Shown: positions 60,157 through 64,000 of the stretch, in pieces
How the letters are laid out: every line of letters starts with the position of its first letter
Position numbering within the stretch: the stretch's first letter is position 1
Source of the DNA: Corticicoccus populi
GTDB taxonomy: Bacteria; Bacillota; Bacilli; Staphylococcales; Salinicoccaceae
Length of the DNA: 64,000 nt
Direction: 5' to 3'
NCBI RefSeq assembly: GCF_042686195.1
Contig: NZ_JBHUOQ010000001.1
Location: 1 to 64,000, forward strand
Program-made: the position numbers and the translations under genes
Notes under the pieces: generated by a model
Databases searched by the model: none
Seen by the model: only the letters and a program-made list of their open reading frames with translations
Told to the model about the DNA's origin: nothing

Positions 60157-61332
60157 ATGAGTGATACAAATAATAAAATATGGTCGCTGTCATTTAAATT
60201 TATAGTGACTTCAAATGGTTTACTGTTTATGATTTTTGAAATGCTTCTGCCGACACTGCCGTTGTTTATTACTGCAATGGGTGGCGGAGCAAGCCAGGTC
60301 GGAATTGTGACCGGCATATTTATGCTGTCGGCAATTTTAACACGTCCATTTGCCGGAATTCTTGCAAGTAAGATAGACAAGAAATATCTTTTAATCCTGG
60401 GGATTTTAATCAATGCACTGGCTACCGGTGCATATTATCTTTCGAATGACATCACAACACTGTTGATTATCCGTCTGTTCCATGGTGCGGGATTCGGGCT
60501 CGCAACGACTTACTTCGCAACACTTGCTGCGGAAATTATTCCTGCACACCGGCGTGGAGAAGGGATTGGATACTTCGGTCTCGGTGAAACGATTGCTATA
60601 TCAGTCGGTCCAATGATTGGTATTTTGACGTTGGAATTGTATGATTTTCAGAGATTATTTCTCGGTGGATTATCTGTACTCTTTTTGGCATTGATAATGG
60701 CAGTGTTTGTGAAGCGTGCACCTGACGGCAGGGAATTGGATAGAAGAGAAAATGTAAAGACGAAAATTCTGGAGAAAAAAGTGCTCTTTCCTGCATTTCT
60801 GATTTTGTTAGTCGGTATTGCGGCAGGAGGAATTATGTCATTCTTTTCTCTATATGCTCTGGAAAAAGAATTTTCGCATGTCGGTTTATTTTTCTTCCTA
60901 ATCGCAGCCGCAAGTTTTTTGGTTCGTTTGGTGTCGGGGAGATTATTTGACTTGTATGGTCCGTCAGTAATCTTAATCCCGGGTGCCCTGAGTTCCGTAA
61001 TCGGGCTCGGACTTCTATATTTTGCGGACAGCACAGGCATGTTTTTCACTGCTGCGGTATTTTATGGCTTTGGTTTCGGGGCGCTGCTGCCTGCGATCCA
61101 AACGTGGTGTATGAATTTGGTGGAACAAAATGAACATGAAGATGCGATGGCATCCTTCTTTAACTTTTTTGATATTGGTATCGGAGGGGGTTCATTAATT
61201 CTCGGGATCATCGCAGATGCATTGTCTTATCAGGCAATATATCTGGTTGCGACAGTGATTTATATTATTTTTCTAATCATATATTTAATTCATGTTGTTT
61301 TAAATCGGCGGCCAAATGTAAATGTCAGATAA
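60157..61332 (+). CDS. MFS transporter
   Basis: 391 residues, 12 spans. Motif RPFAGILASKIDKK in the 2-3 loop and GIGYFGLGETIAISVGPMIG in span 5 (motif C-like, antiporter feature). It resembles YwoG/YfhI-type efflux proteins; the substrate is unknown. AAGGAGAG precedes the ATG. It ends at a very strong hairpin shared with the opposing small gene. Confidence 0.83.
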   Translation: MSDTNNKIWSLSFKFIVTSNGLLFMIFEMLLPTLPLFITAMGGGASQVGIVTGIFMLSAILTRPFAGILASKIDKKYLLILGILINALATGAYYLSNDITTLLIIRLFHGAGFGLATTYFATLAAEIIPAHRRGEGIGYFGLGETIAISVGPMIGILTLELYDFQRLFLGGLSVLFLALIMAVFVKRAPDGRELDRRENVKTKILEKKVLFPAFLILLVGIAAGGIMSFFSLYALEKEFSHVGLFFFLIAAASFLVRLVSGRLFDLYGPSVILIPGALSSVIGLGLLYFADSTGMFFTAAVFYGFGFGALLPAIQTWCMNLVEQNEHEDAMASFFNFFDIGIGGGSLILGIIADALSYQAIYLVATVIYIIFLIIYLIHVVLNRRPNVNVR

Positions 61333-61363
61333 GACGATGTTAAATAAAAAATCGGATGATATT

Positions 61364-61415
61364 GAGGTGCACCCCTGGAGTTGAATTTTGGAGTTCAACT
61401 TCAGGGGTGCACCTC
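61364..61415. terminator. Long hairpin between convergent genes
   Basis: GAGGTGCACCCCTG pairs with CAGGGGTGCACCTC and the inner bases continue the stem to more than 20 bp. It ends 2 bases from the stop of the small minus-strand gene; T tracts are weak. Confidence 0.7.
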
Positions 61416-61416
61416 C

Positions 61417-61593
61417 TTATTTATCATCAGTGTTATTTTTTTTAGAAAGGCTGTAAATAAAAAGAAAAAGTATTACGATTGGAAAAATTATTAACCAATA
61501 TGGAAACCAAATCAATTCTATAGTTAAATAAATTCCATAAATAAAAAACATCCAAATACAGTTTAATAAAATAATGACTGAGATTTTTGACAT
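61417..61593 (-). CDS. Small two-span membrane protein, 58 residues
   Basis: Begins MSKISVIILLNCIWMFFIYG; spans at about 4-24 and 29-50, and an acidic/basic tail SKKNNTDDK. GGGGTGGTGG precedes the ATG. Codon use is very AT-rich. Unknown family. Confidence 0.6.
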   Translation of the reverse strand: MSKISVIILLNCIWMFFIYGIYLTIELIWFPYWLIIFPIVILFLFIYSLSKKNNTDDK

Positions 61594-61935
61594 TATTTTT
61601 CCACCACCCCAAGTTTTTTATAAACAAAAACTTCATATCTATAGTAATTATAACTTATATTTATAAATTTACCTACAATATTAAATTTTACCATTCAGTA
61701 GTGTTAATAGAATCTTCTATTTCTTTATTATCTGTAATTAGTAATATCTATATAGATCTTCACAGACGGATATTTAAGTCAAACATTAATTTACTACGAT
61801 TCTTAGATCTCTGGATTCCTCATTAGTTAATCACGTGTCTTTGATATTTAGAGTGGTGTACTTGTCTCTGTAAAAATGGAGTAATAATGGTAAGATTAAT
61901 AATAACATTTGATTAAATTGAGAGGGAGATGGGTT
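61594..61935. other. AT-rich intergenic stretch before the DUF2207 gene
   Basis: I see no coding frame with a binding site and no clear hairpin. It should hold the promoters for the two flanking divergent genes. Confidence 0.5.
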
Positions 61936-63657
61936 ATGAAACATCTGATGATGGGGTTCCTCATTTTGGGAATGTTCCTGACACTGAGTCCGACTGCTTT
62001 TGCGAATGAAATCAACAGTCTGTATATGGATATAGAAATTAATGAGGATGGCTCTGTATCTGTAACTGAGACGCGTGAAGCGGATATGTCGGAAGGAACA
62101 GAGAATTATATTGTCTTTAATGATGAAGATATGGGAGACGTTAATGTCACTGATTTCTCTGTGGAAGGATTTACAGAACAGGAAAACTGGGATTTAGATG
62201 CAGATATTGAAGAGAAAGCAGGTCAGTACGGTACCGTTGAGACTGATGACGGAATTGAACTTGTCTGGGGTATCGGGGAATATGGTGAACAGACATATGT
62301 GGTTTACTATACGCTTGAAAATGCAGTACGCAATTTAGATGGCGGTCAGTCACTGTACTGGAATTTTGATACATTCACCGGTCTGCCGGTAGATGAATTT
62401 ACAATGTTTGTGACATCCACAGTGCCGTTTGATGAAGATTTACAGTTTTGGGGATTTGGTTTTTCAGGTGATATAAATCGGACGGATTACGGTGTCACCT
62501 GGACATCTGAAGAAGCGTTGTCGGATGGTAACGATGCGGTACTGTTAATGCATTTTCCAGAGGGCACATATAATACAAGTGTAACAGGGGAAGGGACGCT
62601 TGAAGATGAAGCAGAGGAAGCCATGGACGGTTCGATTTATGATGACGGTAGTCTCAGCGGCTGGTCAATTGCTGCGATTATCGGCGGTAATGTCGCAATC
62701 ATCGGCGGTATCGTGATGTTCTTTATACGATTCAATTCGAGACGTTCGAAAGCAGGACACATTGAATCCGCTTCTGCCGTCACTAAACGAAATAAAGAAA
62801 AAGAGCGAGATACACCGCCTGCAGTTAATGATTACGCCTCTATTGCCTTTGTACTGAAACACTTGAACATGGGACATTTCGAAGAGATATTTCAGGCATA
62901 TATGATGAAATGGACAAATGATGGTGATATTACGATTGAAATCAATCGTAAAGAAGGGCAGAAAATAGATAAGGCTGAGACTGAAATTACCATTCATGAT
63001 TATCAGGATTTGGTTAAAAATCATTCGACTTCTTTTAAAGAAGTCAGCAGTGAACTGAAAGATAATGGGATTGACGGCAGCTATGAGCCACTGCTCTTTA
63101 AGATGTTGGTGGATGCGGCGGACAGTGACGGCCGTATCGATGGTGACCGCTTCAAAAAATGGTCGAAGAAAAATGCGAAATCAGTAAGTACAGTTGCGGA
63201 TAAAATTGTAGAGTATTCCATGAAAGTGCTTGAGGCAGACGGCTATTTTAAATTTGATAAGCAGAGAATCGTCGGCTTTAAAACAACAATTATCATACCG
63301 TCGGAAAAGGGAACTGCACTGCTTGACGCACTCGCACAGTACAAGAATTATCTGAAAGCAGATTACAGCCGTGTTTATGAAAATGAGGATTACAGACAGC
63401 ATATGATCTGGAGTCTCCTTGTCGGTGAAGGTGAGGATGTTCAAAAACATCTGTCGAAAGTGACACCAAAAGACAGCGGCGATTATTATCCATCATATGT
63501 GAATTACTACTACGGACCGCACCTTGCATCACAGTCATGGTCGAAAGGGCTCGGACAGGGTGGATTTAATTCATCTGCTGCTTCCGGAAGCGGCGGCGCG
63601 ACAGGTGCTGGAGGCGGTGCCGGAGCAGGCGGCGGTGGTGGTGGCGGTGCGAGATAA
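61936..63657 (+). CDS. DUF2207 membrane protein with Gly-rich C terminus
   Basis: 573 residues. Signal peptide ending ...TAFA-NE (about 1-24), an extracellular domain of about 200 residues rich in Asp/Glu, a membrane span (AAIIGGNVAIIGGIVMFFI, about 240), then a cytoplasmic part. It ends with a Gly/Ser run (SGSGGATGAGGGAGAGGGG), a hallmark of DUF2207 proteins. Function unknown; relatives are found in many Firmicutes. ATG 61936 follows GGGAGATGGG. Confidence 0.8.
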   Translation: MKHLMMGFLILGMFLTLSPTAFANEINSLYMDIEINEDGSVSVTETREADMSEGTENYIVFNDEDMGDVNVTDFSVEGFTEQENWDLDADIEEKAGQYGTVETDDGIELVWGIGEYGEQTYVVYYTLENAVRNLDGGQSLYWNFDTFTGLPVDEFTMFVTSTVPFDEDLQFWGFGFSGDINRTDYGVTWTSEEALSDGNDAVLLMHFPEGTYNTSVTGEGTLEDEAEEAMDGSIYDDGSLSGWSIAAIIGGNVAIIGGIVMFFIRFNSRRSKAGHIESASAVTKRNKEKERDTPPAVNDYASIAFVLKHLNMGHFEEIFQAYMMKWTNDGDITIEINRKEGQKIDKAETEITIHDYQDLVKNHSTSFKEVSSELKDNGIDGSYEPLLFKMLVDAADSDGRIDGDRFKKWSKKNAKSVSTVADKIVEYSMKVLEADGYFKFDKQRIVGFKTTIIIPSEKGTALLDALAQYKNYLKADYSRVYENEDYRQHMIWSLLVGEGEDVQKHLSKVTPKDSGDYYPSYVNYYYGPHLASQSWSKGLGQGGFNSSAASGSGGATGAGGGAGAGGGGGGGAR

Positions 63658-63706
63658 TACGTGCCGGACCAGCGAAGAACCGTTTAAAAATATCGTGTAA
63701 GCATTT

Positions 63707-63742
63707 AAAAGCCGGACGACAATTCCAGTCGCCCGGCTTTTC
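63707..63742 (+). terminator. Terminator of the DUF2207 gene
   Basis: AAAAGCCGGACGAC/GTCGCCCGGCTTTT with one bulged pair, then a short T run. Confidence 0.8.
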
Positions 63743-63788
63743 ATGTTTAATTTAAAGGGTCATACAGCCAACAAAAACCATCCAAATT

Positions 63789-64000
63789 TTAAAATGCCAT
63801 GAGTACTTTATTACCTGAGGGATCCTGACTGTAAAATCCATGTTCCGATGCACACACTTCAAAACCTAGCGCCTGAAGTCTTTTAACAGCATCAGACAGT
63901 GTCTCTTCAGACGGATATCTTAATATATATTCTTTAAGACCGACACTGTTGTCAGGCGGAGACGGCGCATTTTTACCATTCCATGTATTTATGGCAATAT
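63789..64000 (-). CDS. VOC-family dioxygenase (CatE-like), 5' part outside the window
   Basis: The last 70 codons of a minus-strand gene. The protein reads AINTWNGKNAPSPPDNSVGL, then YPSEETLSDAVKRLQALGFEV and ends in SQDPSGNKVLMAF. The segment with QDPSGN is the C-terminal VOC/glyoxalase beta-alpha fold of CatE-type catechol dioxygenases. Metal ligands lie in the missing part, so activity cannot be judged. Confidence 0.75.
   Translation of the reverse strand, partial: IAINTWNGKNAPSPPDNSVGLKEYILRYPSEETLSDAVKRLQALGFEVCASEHGFYSQDPSGNKVLMAF

Overview
The window comes from a low-GC Gram-positive bacterium of the family Staphylococcaceae, probably Jeotgalicoccus or a close relative (Salinicoccus, Nosocomiicoccus) rather than Staphylococcus itself. 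The evidence is the gene content and order: airSR, gltT-like, an SA1665-like regulator, yheB-like, yheA-like, yhaO-yhaN-yhaM, prsA, ytxH-like, hit, ecsAB, traP, hemE-hemH-hemY. Other family markers are an IsaB-like secreted protein, ComK beside an IDEAL-domain gene, and a 5S rRNA followed by a very long tRNA array. The genus is inferred from recalled synteny, not from a database search.

Layout. 1-2112: 3' part of a 5S rRNA gene and 22 tRNA genes. 2557-6764: a lone tRNA-Leu, the pseudouridine catabolic pair psuK-psuG and an S9 peptidase. 6793-9484: a divergent MFS pump and XRE/TPR regulator sharing two identical-arm operators. 9512-10970: an NhaC-family transporter under a SAM-I riboswitch, then maf and a DUF4269 gene. 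12361-17038: a DUF6176 gene, an MFS/aldo-keto reductase operon facing an HxlR regulator, and an ABC-F protein. 17325-27100: queG-trmL-nitroreductase, a YkvI-type transporter, a degenerate NagB-like protein, fumC and the polyphosphate genes ppx-ppk1. 27378-28167: a HigB/HigA-like toxin-antitoxin pair. 28461-30206: RluA-type synthase and a thiol-disulfide pair. 30328-49995: the conserved staphylococcal block from airSR to hemY. 50064-53393: lplA, IDEAL, comK, two tRNAs on the minus strand, an acetyltransferase and csbD. 53469-53630: a probable Fur-controlled small RNA. 53774-55525: a second HxlR regulator, small membrane proteins and a membrane-anchored nuclease. 55688-56419: a second array of eight tRNAs. 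57260-58851: a QueC-like enzyme, a divergent 23-residue peptide and an Rgg-like regulator. 58938-64000: DoxX-like, IsaB-like, MFS, a DUF2207 protein and the end of a CatE-like dioxygenase.

The two most interesting items are not in ordinary gene calls. The first is a minus-strand transcript of about 130 nt. It has a perfect-consensus promoter flanked by two Fur boxes, a C-rich seed exposed between two complementary arms, and an intrinsic terminator; this looks like an IsrR/FsrA-type iron-sparing RNA. The second is an Rgg-like regulator with a short hydrophobic peptide ORF reading away from it into a QueC-like gene. This arrangement resembles Rgg/SHP quorum-sensing circuits.

Many genes here start at TTG or GTG behind a strong Shine-Dalgarno sequence, and I moved several starts for that reason. 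I saw no CRISPR array, insertion sequence, integrase or prophage.
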